The notes below the pieces were generated by a model. That model made no database searches and was not told where the DNA came from. It saw only the letters and a list, made by a program, of their open reading frames with translations. Positions 49,852-60,553 of a DNA stretch of 64,000 bases are shown in pieces. The translations under genes were made by a program, and so were the position numbers. Position 1 is the first letter of the stretch. Every line of letters starts with the position of its first letter. The stretch is from Helicobacter typhlonius (GTDB taxonomy: Bacteria > Campylobacterota > Campylobacteria > Campylobacterales > Helicobacteraceae), in the NCBI RefSeq assembly GCF_001460635.1, contig NZ_LN907858.1, positions 1,674,001-1,738,000 of the forward strand, given 5' to 3'.

Positions 49852-50047
49852 TAACTTCAAATCCTGCATCAAGGATTGCTTCGATGATAGCCTCCTGTGT
49901 CGCAGGGGTGTCAAACTCTACTTTTACTTTTGCTTCCTGCAAATTCACATCTATAAGACTTACCCCCTCTATTTCTCCTACAAACTTCTCTATTTTATCC
50001 ACGCATTTACCGCAATGCATTCCACCTACCAATAATTCAATCTTCAT
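49835..50047 (-). CDS. copP: Copper chaperone CopZ/CopP
   Basis: A single heavy-metal-associated domain of 70 residues with the metal motif GGMHCGKCVDKIEKFV (M-x-C-x2-C). It carries Cu(I) to CopA. It lies 22 bases after copA on the same strand, as copA-copP does in H. pylori, and overlaps the ABC transporter gene. Confidence 0.94.
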   Translation of the reverse strand: MKIELLVGGMHCGKCVDKIEKFVGEIEGVSLIDVNLQEAKVKVEFDTPATQEAIIEAILDAGFEVNANNS

Positions 50048-50069
50048 CTTTGCTCCTTTATATAGATAT

Positions 50070-52319
50070 TTATAGAATCTTAAATTTCTTTAGCCTTGCG
50101 GCATTAAACACCACGCTAATGCTTGATAAACTCATCGCCAATGCACAAAACATCGGGTGCAAAAATATATCAAACGCGCCCAAAGCACCCATTGCCAAAG
50201 GAATAAATGCGACATTATAGCAAAAAGCAAAGCCAAGATTCTGCTTTATGTTTAAAATAGTCGCCTTTGAAAGCGCGTATGCGTTATAAATACTCATCGC
50301 CTTGTGATTATAGATGATAATATCTGCACTCTGTGTAGCAATATCGTGCGGAGATGTGAAAGCCGCCGAAGCAAAGGCACTAGCAAGGGCTGGAGCGTCA
50401 TTTATACCATCGCCCACCATAAACACCTTATACTTAAGTGCTTTTTCTTGCAAAATACGCATTTTATCAGCTGGTAGCACCTGTGCGTAAAAATCACTTA
50501 TACCAAGCTTAGCGGCTATTTTTTGTGTGTTATTTGCATTATCTCCGCTTATGAGCGAAGATTCTATATTGCAATCTTTGAACCTAGAAATAGTAGCAAT
50601 CGCATCTTCTTTGATATAATCTTGCAAGGCAAATCGCGCCAAAAGATTCTCATTTGTGAAGAGATACAACACGATTTTATCATTTGTAGTATCATCGTGG
50701 ATAGAATCTTGCAAATGTGTAGGTAAAAGTGTGGCATTTCCTAAAAAATATAGAGTATTGTCTATCTCCGCGCTAATGCCTCTCCCTATGATATTTTGCA
50801 CATTTTTTAAGGGTAAAAGTGTGGCATTTTGACTTAAATGATGTGTCTTAAAAGCCTCCGCAATGATATGGTGGCTACTCGATTCTAAACTTAAGGCAAT
50901 ATTAAAAATATCCTGCTTCGTTTTATTCTCATCAAATATATCTATTTGTTCTATGCTTAAACCTTGCGTAAGTGTGCCTGTCTTATCAAAGGCGATATGC
51001 GTAATCTCACCCAGCTTTTGCAAACTCTTTGCATCTTTGAAAAATACACCCATTTTGTTTGAGATGCTTTGAGCGTGTAAAATTGCCATAGGTGTGGCAA
51101 GCCCCAATGCACAAGGGCAAGAAATAACGAGCGTGGCGATGAAAATGCTTAAACCAAATTCAAAATCACGCATTCCCCACCAAAATGCCCCAGCACATAG
51201 GGCTAGACTTATTACCAGCGGCACAAAAATCGCAGCAATTTTATCAGCAAGTGAAGCGATAGGAGCTTTGCTTTCTTGTGCGTTTTGCACAAGAAATAGA
51301 ATCTGTGCGAGAGTAGATTGCTTTGCATTTTTTTGTGCGCGGACATACAACACAGAATCCACATTGATGCTACCAGAAAATACTTCATCGCCGCTTTTGG
51401 CTAAGGTTGGCAAAGACTCGCCATTAATCGCGCTTGTATCAAGATGTGAGCTACCCTCCAGCACAACACAATCTATCACAACCATATCGCCGGGTAAAAT
51501 CTTTAATATATCGCCCTCTTGCACATCTTGGGCGAGAATGCTCTCGCTTTGCGCATTAGGCAGACTTTTGTCAATGCCAGATTCAGAATCTAAGCGCAGT
51601 CGTAATACATTTTTTTGATTGAGCTTTAAAAGTAAAGAAGCGCTATCAAGTGCCTCTTTTTTGGAATTATTTTCTATACTTTTTCCCACAAGCACAAGCG
51701 TGATAATCACACATACGCTATCAAAATATGCGTGAGTATGCAAACCAAAAAGCCCCTGCAAACTATATAGGAATGCGCTTGTTGTGCCAATAGCGATAAG
51801 CGAATCCATATTTGGATTTTTCATCAACAATGTTTTGAATCCTCGTATATAAAACACCCTCCCCATATGCATTACTACTAAACTCAAAAAAAGCATAGCA
51901 AAATAGCTTATCTCATAAGATAAATGCAGCACACCAAACATCTCGCCCCACGACAAAATAAGTGTAAAAATACTCGCAAAAACACTAATAATAAGCTTTC
52001 TTTTGGGTGGCAAAAAGCGATTATCCAAAGATTCTATAAGTGCATTTAATGCACTTAATGGATTTTTTTTAGGTGGATTCCGTGCAGAATCCTGTTCTTT
52101 ATGCTGTAAATCCAAATATGGCTCATAGCCCATTTTCCTTATGAGCGCAAAAATATCCTCTAGGTTTGCTTGGTTCTCATCATAAGATATACGCGCCTTT
52201 TTACTCAACAAATGCACCTCTATGCTCTCGCAAAAGCTCTTACGCCCCAAAGCGCGTTCAATCCCACTAGAACAAGCTTGACAAGTCATATCATCTATAA
52301 AAAACAAGGCTTCCTTCAT
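50070..52319 (-). CDS. copA: Copper-exporting P1B-type ATPase CopA
   Basis: CopA pumps Cu(I) out of the cytosol. One N-terminal metal-binding domain (DDMTCQACSSGIERAL) precedes eight membrane helices. The metal-transport motif is SCPCALGLATPMA, the phosphorylation site DKTGTLTQG and the hinge GDGINDAPALA. Actuator motif SAINGESLP is present. Length 749 is normal for Helicobacter CopA. Expression is probably controlled by the palindrome at 52385-52407. The ribosome binding site AAGGAG lies before the ATG. Confidence 0.96.
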   Translation of the reverse strand: MKEALFFIDDMTCQACSSGIERALGRKSFCESIEVHLLSKKARISYDENQANLEDIFALIRKMGYEPYLDLQHKEQDSARNPPKKNPLSALNALIESLDNRFLPPKRKLIISVFASIFTLILSWGEMFGVLHLSYEISYFAMLFLSLVVMHMGRVFYIRGFKTLLMKNPNMDSLIAIGTTSAFLYSLQGLFGLHTHAYFDSVCVIITLVLVGKSIENNSKKEALDSASLLLKLNQKNVLRLRLDSESGIDKSLPNAQSESILAQDVQEGDILKILPGDMVVIDCVVLEGSSHLDTSAINGESLPTLAKSGDEVFSGSINVDSVLYVRAQKNAKQSTLAQILFLVQNAQESKAPIASLADKIAAIFVPLVISLALCAGAFWWGMRDFEFGLSIFIATLVISCPCALGLATPMAILHAQSISNKMGVFFKDAKSLQKLGEITHIAFDKTGTLTQGLSIEQIDIFDENKTKQDIFNIALSLESSSHHIIAEAFKTHHLSQNATLLPLKNVQNIIGRGISAEIDNTLYFLGNATLLPTHLQDSIHDDTTNDKIVLYLFTNENLLARFALQDYIKEDAIATISRFKDCNIESSLISGDNANNTQKIAAKLGISDFYAQVLPADKMRILQEKALKYKVFMVGDGINDAPALASAFASAAFTSPHDIATQSADIIIYNHKAMSIYNAYALSKATILNIKQNLGFAFCYNVAFIPLAMGALGAFDIFLHPMFCALAMSLSSISVVFNAARLKKFKIL

Positions 52320-52363
52320 CGCCGCTCCTTGCGAATCTCTGTATCTTATTTTATATTCTGCAA

Positions 52364-52407
52364 TTCTAGCACAAAATAGTAAATATACATATAGGGGGTA
52401 TATGTAT
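52364..52407 (-). promoter_or_regulatory. copA promoter with a G-tract palindrome over the -35 region
   Basis: On the minus strand a -10 box TAGAAT (52369-52364) lies about 45 bases before copA. Sixteen bases upstream of it is a perfect palindrome, plus-strand ATACATATA (52385-52393), GGGGG, TATATGTAT (52399-52407). An A/T inverted repeat around a G tract is the shape of CsoR/RcnR-family operators. No csoR-like gene is in the window. The rest of the gap to 52553 holds no gene. Confidence 0.6.
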
Positions 52408-52553
52408 TAGATATGATGAGATTCCAAAATAGTCAATAGTTCCTAGATTCACATCTTTTGATTTGTGCCTAATAGAGACTTCGCACAGGAAAGGATTATA
52501 AAAAAATGAAACCTTAAAATCTTTGAAACGAGCAAAAAAGATTCTGTATTATC

Positions 52554-54110
52554 CTATATTTGACTTTCTGGCAGAATCTTTGAGAGCATTTTAAGCAGTC
52601 TTGTCCAAATGCCCGTGTCAGGTGGATAAGTAAAGGTTTGCATACTACCCTCGTGCTCACCTTCCCAATATGTTTTGTGTCCCTTTTCATAAACACGCCA
52701 CGCACTTTTTAAGTCCTCATTTAAATCATCTCTTAAGGCTCGTGCAAATTGTGGATTATTAAAAACTACCACAGATTCTGTATTGAGATTAAGCGAACGC
52801 GGGTCAAGATTAAAGCTACCAATCCAAGTAATCTTATCATCAAATACAATACTTTTGCTGTGCAATGAGGCTTTAGACTTTGATATTTTATCGCGTAGCT
52901 TTGACTTACCCTTACCAAAGTATTGATACTCATATACTTTTGCCCCTTTTCTCACAAGTTGATTGCGGTAACGTTCCCACGCGCCATACACAACAAGAGA
53001 ATCTGTGGAGGCAAGAGAATTTGTAAGAATCTGCACCTCTACTCCGGAGGATATGAGCGTATCAAATATCTTCATACCCTCTTTGCTAGGGACGAGATAG
53101 GCAGCAGATATATAAAGATTATCTTGTGTGTGATTTAAAATCTCAACAAGTGCATTGGCAATGGGCTTTGGCATTTGCGAATCTTGCACTTTTTGTGGCT
53201 TATCACCTATATAGAACGCATCGCCCCAATAAAGTCGATTGTGTTTGTGTTTAGCGATGAGAGACTGCATGGCCTCCTCGTATTTTTCCCACTCTGGATT
53301 AGCTTTAATCTTTTCTATTGAGGCTTTAAATTTTTTTATGGGAGCCTTGAGAGGCAACAGCGAAACGGGTATAGAGCGGTGAAAGTCCCAATATTCATAG
53401 AAATTTGCCATAGCATCTAAAGAAGCTTTACCGATAAAAAGCACATCGGTATCTACAAAATTTACATCAAGATTTTGGTCGAAATAATTATCCGCAATAT
53501 TGCGCCCACCGATGATAAGAGCAATATCATCGACAATAAAAAGCTTATTGTGCATACGATGATTAATGCGATTAAAATCAAATACCATTTCGGGATAGCG
53601 CAGAATCTTAGAGCGATTTTTATAGGGATTAAAGATTTTGACTTCGATATTAGGGTGAGAATCAAGCGCAATGATATCAGAAAAATCAGAATCTAGCCCA
53701 TTATCATCAATCAGTATTTTCACAATAACACCTCTTTGAGCCGCAAGCCAAATCTCGTGCATAAGAATGCGGGACGCCATATCGTTTTTATAGATATAAG
53801 TCTGCACAATAATGCTTTTTTCCGCCATACGAGCCAAATGCGCACGATGCAAAAATGCATCGAGTCCATCGGTTACAAGCATACCACCTGTGATATGAGG
53901 ATTGTCTTTTAACTTTTGTGCATAAGGCAAACCAATTTTAGTTTGCAAAGGGTCAAAAATGGGTGCGGGATTTGAATGCAGGATTTGAGGATTCTTAATA
54001 TCTTTGGTCGATGCCACAATAGAGGAACAACCAGCAAAAATAAACAAGCATAAAAGTGATAATATTGCAAAATTTGATGATGAAAAAAAAATGGATTGGA
54101 TAAATTGCAT
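52554..54110 (-). CDS. Phospholipase D/cardiolipin synthase-like lipoprotein
   Basis: A 518-residue PLD superfamily protein with two HKD motifs: HNKLFIVDDIALIIGGRN and HSKSIVFDDKITWIGSFN. A lipoprotein-type signal lies at the N-terminus (ILSLLCLFIFAGCS, Cys about residue 28), so it is probably membrane-tethered outside the cytosol. From memory it corresponds to HP0190, next to the frd genes in H. pylori as it is here. Either cardiolipin synthesis or phospholipid hydrolysis is possible. Confidence 0.86.
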   Translation of the reverse strand: MQFIQSIFFSSSNFAILSLLCLFIFAGCSSIVASTKDIKNPQILHSNPAPIFDPLQTKIGLPYAQKLKDNPHITGGMLVTDGLDAFLHRAHLARMAEKSIIVQTYIYKNDMASRILMHEIWLAAQRGVIVKILIDDNGLDSDFSDIIALDSHPNIEVKIFNPYKNRSKILRYPEMVFDFNRINHRMHNKLFIVDDIALIIGGRNIADNYFDQNLDVNFVDTDVLFIGKASLDAMANFYEYWDFHRSIPVSLLPLKAPIKKFKASIEKIKANPEWEKYEEAMQSLIAKHKHNRLYWGDAFYIGDKPQKVQDSQMPKPIANALVEILNHTQDNLYISAAYLVPSKEGMKIFDTLISSGVEVQILTNSLASTDSLVVYGAWERYRNQLVRKGAKVYEYQYFGKGKSKLRDKISKSKASLHSKSIVFDDKITWIGSFNLDPRSLNLNTESVVVFNNPQFARALRDDLNEDLKSAWRVYEKGHKTYWEGEHEGSMQTFTYPPDTGIWTRLLKMLSKILPESQI

Positions 54111-54125
54111 ACTTTACCTAGAGAA

Positions 54126-54155
54126 TCTGCCCTCGCAGATTTACACAAGGGCAGA
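54126..54155. terminator. Hairpin between frdB and the PLD gene
   Basis: TCTGCCCT (54126-54133) and AGGGCAGA (54148-54155) form a perfect 8-bp GC-containing stem with a 14-base loop, ten bases after the frdB stop. It may end or attenuate frd transcription before the PLD gene. Confidence 0.5.
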
Positions 54156-54164
54156 AAAAGGGGA

Positions 54165-54911
54165 TTATTTCTTCATACCAACGCTTACCATTTTGCGGCG
54201 CAAATAAGCAATTTTGCTTTGCAAAGGAAGCTCTTTTGGACAAGTATCGTGGCACGCAATAAGGCTCATACAGCCAAACACACCATCATCATTGCCCACA
54301 AGCTCATAATAATCCTCATCGGTGCGCTCATCGTGTTTATCAATCATAAACCGCACTACACGATTCATACCCGCAGCACCTACAAAATCCTCACGCATAA
54401 TCTTTGTCGCACAGCTTGCAATACAGCAACCACACTCAATACATCTATCAAGCTCAAATACCTCATCTGCCTCTTTGGGCTCAATAGGCATTTCGATTTT
54501 AGAAATATCTGGTTGATGTTGCGTATGAATCCAGCTCTCAACGCGTTTAGTCATACCTGCAAACCACTCGCCTGTATTAACGCTCAAATCTTTGATAAGC
54601 TTAAACGCAGGGAGCGGCATAAGTGTGATAACGCCATCTGGGAAATCTTGAGTGAGTGTTTTACACGCAAGTCGTGGGCGTCCATTAATCATCATAGCAC
54701 AGCTTCCGCATATACCAGCACGGCACACGAAGTCAAAGCTCAAATCCGGGTCTTGCTGCTCTCTAATCATGCCAAGCGCAATGAAAACCGTCATAGAGTG
54801 AGCCTCTTGGACTTGATACTCACGGAAGTGTGGTTTTGAAACCGCACTTTGAGGGTCAAACTTTAATGCTCGAATGGTGATTGTCCTTCCTTGTTGTTGT
54901 GTTGCACTCAT
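54165..54911 (-). CDS. frdB: Fumarate reductase iron-sulfur subunit
   Basis: FrdB passes electrons from the FrdC haems to FAD through three iron-sulfur clusters. The 2Fe-2S motif is [15 protein letters not shown] (near residue 64), the 4Fe-4S motif [11 protein letters not shown] (near 150), and the last cluster uses [12 protein letters not shown]. Length 248 is normal. It overlaps frdA by four bases. Confidence 0.98.
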   Translation of the reverse strand: MSATQQQGRTITIRALKFDPQSAVSKPHFREYQVQEAHSMTVFIALGMIREQQDPDLSFDFVCRAGICGSCAMMINGRPRLACKTLTQDFPDGVITLMPLPAFKLIKDLSVNTGEWFAGMTKRVESWIHTQHQPDISKIEMPIEPKEADEVFELDRCIECGCCIASCATKIMREDFVGAAGMNRVVRFMIDKHDERTDEDYYELVGNDDGVFGCMSLIACHDTCPKELPLQSKIAYLRRKMVSVGMKK

Positions 54912-56887
54912 TTTTTATCTCCTAGTCGTTGATTTTTTGCTTTGTAATGTGGCTGGAGATTAAAAGGCATAAGAGCTTCTTGTAATGCGTATCTATCGCC
55001 ACCTTTTGCTTGAATCTCTTGTGTGATTTTTTCAATCTCTGCTTGGCGAATGGCACTATTTGGGTGCTCAATAATCATACCCTTAGCCCCATATCCACGG
55101 AATCCCGGAGCAATCTCCATTTTCATAATATCCAAATCTTCATAGGTAACTGTTGGCAATGTTTGACTTGGATCTTCCCAGCTTGTAAGTGTGCGTTTTA
55201 ACCAATTTGCATCATCGCGTTTTGGATAGTCTTCGCGTGTATGCGCACCGCGAGATTCTGTTCTATCAAGCGCACCTTTTGCTACACACAGCGCGATTTT
55301 AAGCATTTTTGGTGTGCGGTAAGCATCTTCAAGCTCTGGATTGTTATGAAGCTTTTTGTTTTGCACACGCACATTTTTACTGCGCTTATAAAGCTCTTCA
55401 AGCTTATCAACCGCTTCTTTCAAGCTATCGCCGTGGCGGAAAATACCCACATCATTATCCATAATATCTTTCATTGCATTCTTTAGCACATACACATCTT
55501 CGTTGCCTGTGCTATTGAGTAATGAAGCAATATAATCTTGCTCTTTTTGCACGAATTTTTCTAATGTAGCCGTTTGCACATCAATTTGCGCACCTTTGCA
55601 GTATTCTGTGAAATATTCACCGATAATCATACCAGATACCACAGCTTCGCTTACAGAGTTACCACCCAAACGATTGAATCCGTGTAAATCCCAGCACGCT
55701 ACTTCGCCTGCCGCAAATAAGCCTTTGAGATAAGTCTCGCCTCTGTAATCTGTACGGACTCCACCCATAGAGTAGTGTTGCATTGGTCGCACAGGCGCCC
55801 AAACTCCCGGAGTAGCAGGGTCAATACCCGCAAAAGTCTTACAAATATCTTGCACATCGCGCAAGTTTCTCTCCACGTGAGCACGCCCTAGAATTGAAAT
55901 ATCAAGCCACAAGTGGTCGCCATAAGGAGATTTTACACCCTTACCCTTGCGGATATGTTCAAGCATTCTTCTTGAAACAACATCACGACTTGCAAGTTCT
56001 TTTTTTTCTGGCTCATAATCAGGCATAAAGCGATAGCCATCAACATCACGCAACACACCGCCATCACCACGACAACCTTCAGTAAGCAAGATTCCGCTAG
56101 GCACAATTGGAGTTGGGTGGAATTGCACCGCTTCCATATTGCCAAGTTTTGCAACGCCTGTTTCCATAGCGATTGCCGCACCTGTTCCCTCGCAAATTAC
56201 GGCATTTGTAGTATTGCGATACACTCTACCATATCCACCAGTAGCAAGGAGAGTGCCTTTTGAGACATACGCGCTTAGCTCACCTGTTACTAAATCACGC
56301 ACTACGGCACCATAGCATCTACCATCTTGGTGGATAAGAGAAATTGCCTCTTTTCTGTCTTGAATATCTACACCGAGCTTATAAGATTCATTTGCCACCG
56401 CGTAAAGCATTGTATGCCCTGTCGCGTCAGCAGTGTAGCAAGTTCTCCATTTCTTTGTGCCACCAAAGTCGCGAGAGTGAATGTAGCCGTGCCTAAAGTC
56501 ATCTTCTGTGATTGTTACTTTTTCACCATTAATGACAGCAGGTCTATCACCTTTTTGAATCCTCGTCCAAGGCACACCATACCCAGCTAATTGACGAATC
56601 GCCTTAGGTGCGGTTGTAACAAACATTCTTGCCACATCTTGATCACAACCCCAGTCGCTCCCTTTTACCGTGTCTGCAAAGTGTAAATCTTCATTATCAC
56701 CATCACTCTTTACCGAATTACCAAGACTCGCTTGCATTCCACCTTGAGCCGCTGCGGAGTGGCTGCGCTTGACAGGCACGAGAGATAGCACAATAGTATT
56801 CAATCCCGCTTGTTTTGCTGCAATAGAAGCACGAAGTCCTGCTAGTCCTCCGCCAATAATTAATGCGTCACTATAAATCACTTTCAT
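54908..56887 (-). CDS. frdA: Fumarate reductase flavoprotein subunit
   Basis: FrdA holds the covalent FAD and the active site that reduces fumarate to succinate in anaerobic or microaerobic respiration. The FAD site is [17 protein letters not shown], and the [15 protein letters not shown] segment carries the flavin-linking His. Active-site motifs [17 protein letters not shown] and [15 protein letters not shown] are present. The length of 659 is that of the epsilonproteobacterial form. Its start overlaps frdC by one base. Confidence 0.98.
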   Translation of the reverse strand: MKVIYSDALIIGGGLAGLRASIAAKQAGLNTIVLSLVPVKRSHSAAAQGGMQASLGNSVKSDGDNEDLHFADTVKGSDWGCDQDVARMFVTTAPKAIRQLAGYGVPWTRIQKGDRPAVINGEKVTITEDDFRHGYIHSRDFGGTKKWRTCYTADATGHTMLYAVANESYKLGVDIQDRKEAISLIHQDGRCYGAVVRDLVTGELSAYVSKGTLLATGGYGRVYRNTTNAVICEGTGAAIAMETGVAKLGNMEAVQFHPTPIVPSGILLTEGCRGDGGVLRDVDGYRFMPDYEPEKKELASRDVVSRRMLEHIRKGKGVKSPYGDHLWLDISILGRAHVERNLRDVQDICKTFAGIDPATPGVWAPVRPMQHYSMGGVRTDYRGETYLKGLFAAGEVACWDLHGFNRLGGNSVSEAVVSGMIIGEYFTEYCKGAQIDVQTATLEKFVQKEQDYIASLLNSTGNEDVYVLKNAMKDIMDNDVGIFRHGDSLKEAVDKLEELYKRSKNVRVQNKKLHNNPELEDAYRTPKMLKIALCVAKGALDRTESRGAHTREDYPKRDDANWLKRTLTSWEDPSQTLPTVTYEDLDIMKMEIAPGFRGYGAKGMIIEHPNSAIRQAEIEKITQEIQAKGGDRYALQEALMPFNLQPHYKAKNQRLGDKK

Positions 56888-57645
56888 TATTTACCCCCAA
56901 ATTCAATTGCATCGTAATGCTTGTAGTTGATATCAGGATTTGTTTGACTGATACCATACATCATATAAGCAGCAAATGTCGCTAATCCTAAGATAATGAA
57001 AAATGCGCTCATAAGCCATTTGATTGTGCGGAGTGCCTTTAATCCTAATCCATCGAGCCAACCCCATTTAATGCAAAGACGATAAAGTCCAATAGAAGCG
57101 TGAAGCTCTACTGCAAAGAGAAGCACGATATATAGAATCCAAAAATGCTCACTCCAAAAACGATACGCAGAGCCATTTGGTCCAATTGTATCAGGCTGTG
57201 TAAGCATAATAAAGAGATGCACGGTCGCTGTAAAGAAAAGCACAAAACCAGTGAATGCCTGAATCGCCCAAAGCGATGTATCGCTATGTTTCATAAGACT
57301 CTTATGCACTTTCAAAGCCAAAAACTGCCTATAATTTATAGGGAATTTCCTCACAGCCAAAAATGCGTGTGCCACAAGCGCGATAATAATCACTACTGCG
57401 ACTACACTTACGATGTAAGGATTCCCACCTTCTATGAGGAAGCTACCCTCAAAGAATTTCGCAACAGCATACATCGCATCACGACTAATAAGAATAGAAG
57501 CGACAAAAAACATATGCAGAATCATAAACAAAGCTAGGAATAATCCCGTTGCACTTTGCCAAAAATCAAGCTTGGCTGGATTTTTACTTTTCTTTCTTTG
57601 AGGTGTTACTCCTGCGTAACTCTCAATTACCTTATCCTCTCGCAT
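56887..57645 (-). CDS. frdC: Fumarate reductase dihaem cytochrome b subunit
   Basis: FrdC is the five-helix membrane anchor that oxidises menaquinol and binds two haems b, as in Wolinella succinogenes. Hydrophobic segments with haem-ligand histidines are seen: [40 protein letters not shown] and [22 protein letters not shown]. The first gene of the frdCAB operon; MqnE in this window makes part of its quinone. Confidence 0.96.
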   Translation of the reverse strand: MREDKVIESYAGVTPQRKKSKNPAKLDFWQSATGLFLALFMILHMFFVASILISRDAMYAVAKFFEGSFLIEGGNPYIVSVVAVVIIIALVAHAFLAVRKFPINYRQFLALKVHKSLMKHSDTSLWAIQAFTGFVLFFTATVHLFIMLTQPDTIGPNGSAYRFWSEHFWILYIVLLFAVELHASIGLYRLCIKWGWLDGLGLKALRTIKWLMSAFFIILGLATFAAYMMYGISQTNPDINYKHYDAIEFGGK

Positions 57646-57981
57646 GTATCCTCCTGTTTGTAGTTTGACCCATCAAGCTCACACAAGCACTCCAAAGAAA
57701 GCTAATAAAAGACTTTATAGGCTTACCTTAAACCCTTGTGAGACTCTCAAAAAAGGTTATGTTTTTATTATAGGCAAATAATTATTAAAGTTTTTTTATA
57801 CTTCATATGCTTAATATTTCTCACATTACTTTATGTGATATATTTTGCTAAACAATAAAAATATGTATAAAAACGCATTGTGCTAGTTTGCAACATAAGA
57901 ATGTGGGAGATAAAATCCCGTAAAATGAAGTTGTGCCTATTTAAAATCCTAAAAATATGTGTATTACAAAAAGAAGCACAA
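57646..57981 (-). promoter_or_regulatory. frd operon leader and promoter region
   Basis: An A/T-rich 336-base stretch with no gene. On the minus strand TATAAT (plus coordinates 57767-57772) lies about 120 bases before frdC, in the sequence TTGCCTATAATAAAAAC, and is the best -10 box. GGAGG-like AGGAGG stands before the frdC start. No strong -35 is visible. Confidence 0.45.
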
Positions 57982-58029
57982 GGCAAGATTCTCATTTCCG
58001 CATAAAGCATTGCACCACAGAATCTTGCC
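57982..58029 (-). terminator. Long hairpin after the yceI-like gene
   Basis: GGCAAGATTCT (57982-57992) and AGAATCTTGCC (58019-58029) are perfect 11-bp arms with a 26-base loop, about 40 bases after the yceI-like stop. The AGATTCT/AGAATCT pair is again inside the stem. Confidence 0.6.
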
Positions 58030-58069
58030 CCTAATTTTATAGAATCTGTAAAACAGAATCTAGAGTTTG

Positions 58070-58639
58070 TTATTTCAATGGCGCTTCAAGGGCAATTTCT
58101 ACCTGCGACCAAGTCAAGCCCTCGTGCAAATCCGCTACCGCCGCTTGCAAACTCGCTCTTGCGTTCTCCGCACCAAATGCACCTATATCAATCACGCCTT
58201 TTACGATAAGTTTCTTATTCTTATCGCTTGTTACCTCAAACTGCATAGGTACTTTGTTTGTTTTGCCATTCATACGCACATTTGCTAGAAGTGTGCCCTT
58301 GTTTTTACCCTCAATCACTTCTTTGAAAGTTACCTTAATGGGCTCTTTCTTTTGAAAATGCCCGAAAAAATGCGTGCGTATCGTATCGTCTCTGTCTTTG
58401 TCGGCGGTGTTGATTTTATTCACATCAATGGTCGCCGTGGCATTGTTGAGCTGGGATTCTAAACTTTGTGTCTTGTTTGGTGTGCCGAATTTAAACTGCA
58501 CATCATCAAATTTGCCATTAACTCCTATTTTCGCTGGCGTTTTGAAAGCCGTCCATTTTACCTCTGCCTTTGAAGTATCAATGCTTGCACCATATACCAA
58601 ACCACCTGCAAGAATCATACCCACAATAATCTTTTTCAT
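58070..58639 (-). CDS. YceI-family periplasmic lipid-binding protein
   Basis: The start is ATG 58639 (MKKIIVGMILAGGLVYGA, a clean signal peptide) after GGAGACGGA. The mature part follows the YceI lipocalin-like barrel: AEVKWTAFKTPAKIGVNGKF, DRDDTIRTHFFG and LVKGVIDIGAFGAENA-like segments. YceI proteins bind isoprenoid lipids such as polyisoprenoid quinones. From memory it matches HP1286 of H. pylori. An earlier in-frame ATG (58705) would add a second hydrophobic stretch before the signal peptide and is rejected. Confidence 0.9.
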   Translation of the reverse strand: MKKIIVGMILAGGLVYGASIDTSKAEVKWTAFKTPAKIGVNGKFDDVQFKFGTPNKTQSLESQLNNATATIDVNKINTADKDRDDTIRTHFFGHFQKKEPIKVTFKEVIEGKNKGTLLANVRMNGKTNKVPMQFEVTSDKNKKLIVKGVIDIGAFGAENARASLQAAVADLHEGLTWSQVEIALEAPLK

Positions 58640-58802
58640 TCCGTCTCCTTTAAGAAATATTAAAAACACATTCAAGTATAGGATAAAAAAACAAATAGTT
58701 TGCACAAATTCTAAACTTAACAGAATCTACATAAGGTTATAAAAACGATTTAAAAGGGGTTGCTATAATGCACCCATATCTTAGGGCTAAAAGGATAGCA
58801 AA

Positions 58803-60098
58803 ATGAATATGTTGCAAAGCATTAATGACTTCAACGAGGCAAAGCAGGTAATTCCCGGTGGGGTAAATTCTCCTGTAAGGGCATTTGGCTCTGTGGGTGG
58901 CACACCGCCATTTATCGCTAGGGGCGAGGGAGCATACATATATGATGAGGATAATAATGCCTACATCGACTTCGTGCAGAGCTGGGGACCACTCATATTT
59001 GGACACACTGATAAAGATGTAGAATCTGCACTCGCAATGGCAATAAAGGACGGACTAAGCTTTGGCGCGCCCACGCAAAAGGAAACTACGCTTGTTAAGC
59101 AAATTATCTCCCTTACGCAAAGTGTGGAAAAAATGCGCCTTGTCAATTCCGGCACAGAGGCGACAATGAGCGCGTTGCGTTTAGCTCGAGCCTACACAAA
59201 AAAAGATGATATTATCAAGTTTGAAGGCTGCTATCACGGACATAGCGATTCGTTGCTTGTGAGTGCGGGAAGCGGCTGTGCTACATTTGGGACACCAAGC
59301 TCACCGGGTGTGCCAAGCGATATATCAAAGCACACGCTTGTAGCGCGATACAACGATATAGAATCTGTGCGCGCTTGCTTTGAGAGTAGTAAAAATGTAG
59401 CCTGTGTGATTATCGAGGCATTAGCTGGAAATATGGGCTTTGTCCCCGCCGATAAAGATTTTATGCAAGATTTAAGGGCAATATGCGACAAACACAACGC
59501 TCTTTTAATTATCGATGAAGTGATGAGTGGTTTTAGGGCTGGGTTTGATGGCGCGATTGGTATCTATGGTGTAGAGGCGGATTTAGTTACTTATGGTAAG
59601 GTGATTGGTGGGGGTATGCCTTTGGCTGCCTTTGGCAGTAGAGCGGATATTATGGATATGCTCTCCCCTGTGGGTGGCGTGTATCAAGCCGGAACACTAA
59701 GCGGAAACCCTATCGCAGTAAGCGCGGGAATTGCCACACTTGCTAAAATCAAGGCAAATCCGCATTTATATAAGAATCTCAACGCTCTTGCACAAAGACT
59801 CATCAATGGTTTGAAAGACGCTGCATTAAAGCATAAGATTCCATTACAGGTGGATTGTAGGGGCAGTATGTTTGGATTTTTCTTTAATGAAAATGTGGTG
59901 AAAAACTTTGATGACGCGAAAAAAAGCGATACTAAAATGTTTGCAAAATTTCATCAAAAAATGCTTGAAAAGGGTGTGTATTTCGCCTGCTCGCAGTTTG
60001 AAACAGGATTTATTTGTAGCGCAATGAATGAAGCAATGATTGATGAAGTCATAGCAAAAGCAAATGAAGCCTTTAATGAAATCGTATATGAGGGCTAA
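58803..60098 (+). CDS. hemL: Glutamate-1-semialdehyde 2,1-aminomutase
   Basis: HemL makes 5-aminolevulinate for haem, using PLP. Motifs: [18 protein letters not shown] at the N-terminus, [37 protein letters not shown] and the PLP lysine in [16 protein letters not shown]. The acidic DEVMSGFR segment that contacts the PLP ring nitrogen is also present. Length 431 is normal. It starts a short plus-strand operon with two membrane-protein genes. Confidence 0.98.
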   Translation: MNMLQSINDFNEAKQVIPGGVNSPVRAFGSVGGTPPFIARGEGAYIYDEDNNAYIDFVQSWGPLIFGHTDKDVESALAMAIKDGLSFGAPTQKETTLVKQIISLTQSVEKMRLVNSGTEATMSALRLARAYTKKDDIIKFEGCYHGHSDSLLVSAGSGCATFGTPSSPGVPSDISKHTLVARYNDIESVRACFESSKNVACVIIEALAGNMGFVPADKDFMQDLRAICDKHNALLIIDEVMSGFRAGFDGAIGIYGVEADLVTYGKVIGGGMPLAAFGSRADIMDMLSPVGGVYQAGTLSGNPIAVSAGIATLAKIKANPHLYKNLNALAQRLINGLKDAALKHKIPLQVDCRGSMFGFFFNENVVKNFDDAKKSDTKMFAKFHQKMLEKGVYFACSQFETGFICSAMNEAMIDEVIAKANEAFNEIVYEG

Positions 60099-60109
60099 AA
60101 GAGGCAACA

Positions 60110-60553
60110 ATGAGTGAAAAAAGCACATCTCCCAAGCAAGATTCGAATCTCTCCATAGAATCTCAAGCACAAGATTCTACAAACGCGCAGGAGCGCGGAC
60201 ATAGCACAAATGAGGACAAAGCTTTAGAATCTAAGCACAATGATGTTTTAGATTCAAAGCCGACTTTAGGTATTGTCGCAAGTGGAGCAAATGAATTAAG
60301 TGTAGGGATTTCTATCGTTGTGGCGGTGCTTTTGGGTATAGGTATTGGCATACTCTTAGAGCGAGTAAGCGGACAAAAATGGCTCTTTTGGCTTGGTGTT
60401 GTTTGGGGCATTGCCGCAGCGATTTTAAATCTTTACCGCGCGTATAAAAGAGCGCAAAAAGAGGCAGAAGAGTTAGCCGCACACCCTCGTTATAGCTACA
60501 AAGGCGCACAAAAAGATGATGAAGAAGATTCACAAAATGGCGTATATTACTAA
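60110..60553 (+). CDS. AtpZ/AtpI-like small membrane protein
   Basis: A Ser/Gln/Asp-rich cytosolic N-terminus of about 60 residues is followed by the AtpZ/AtpI pattern: two membrane helices, ISIVVAVLLGIGIGILLERV and FWLGVVWGIAAAILNLYRAY, with the conserved G and N residues. AtpI/AtpZ proteins assist ATP synthase assembly or Mg2+ transport. The gene lies 11 bases after hemL, a linkage also remembered for H. pylori HP0306-HP0307. Function is inferred from fold only. Confidence 0.75.
   Translation: MSEKSTSPKQDSNLSIESQAQDSTNAQERGHSTNEDKALESKHNDVLDSKPTLGIVASGANELSVGISIVVAVLLGIGIGILLERVSGQKWLFWLGVVWGIAAAILNLYRAYKRAQKEAEELAAHPRYSYKGAQKDDEEDSQNGVYY

Noticed and set aside
54096-54839. 247-codon plus-strand frame opposite frdB
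   Set aside because: It is the antisense of frdB, whose iron-sulfur motifs are unmistakable; composition is typical of a shadow frame.
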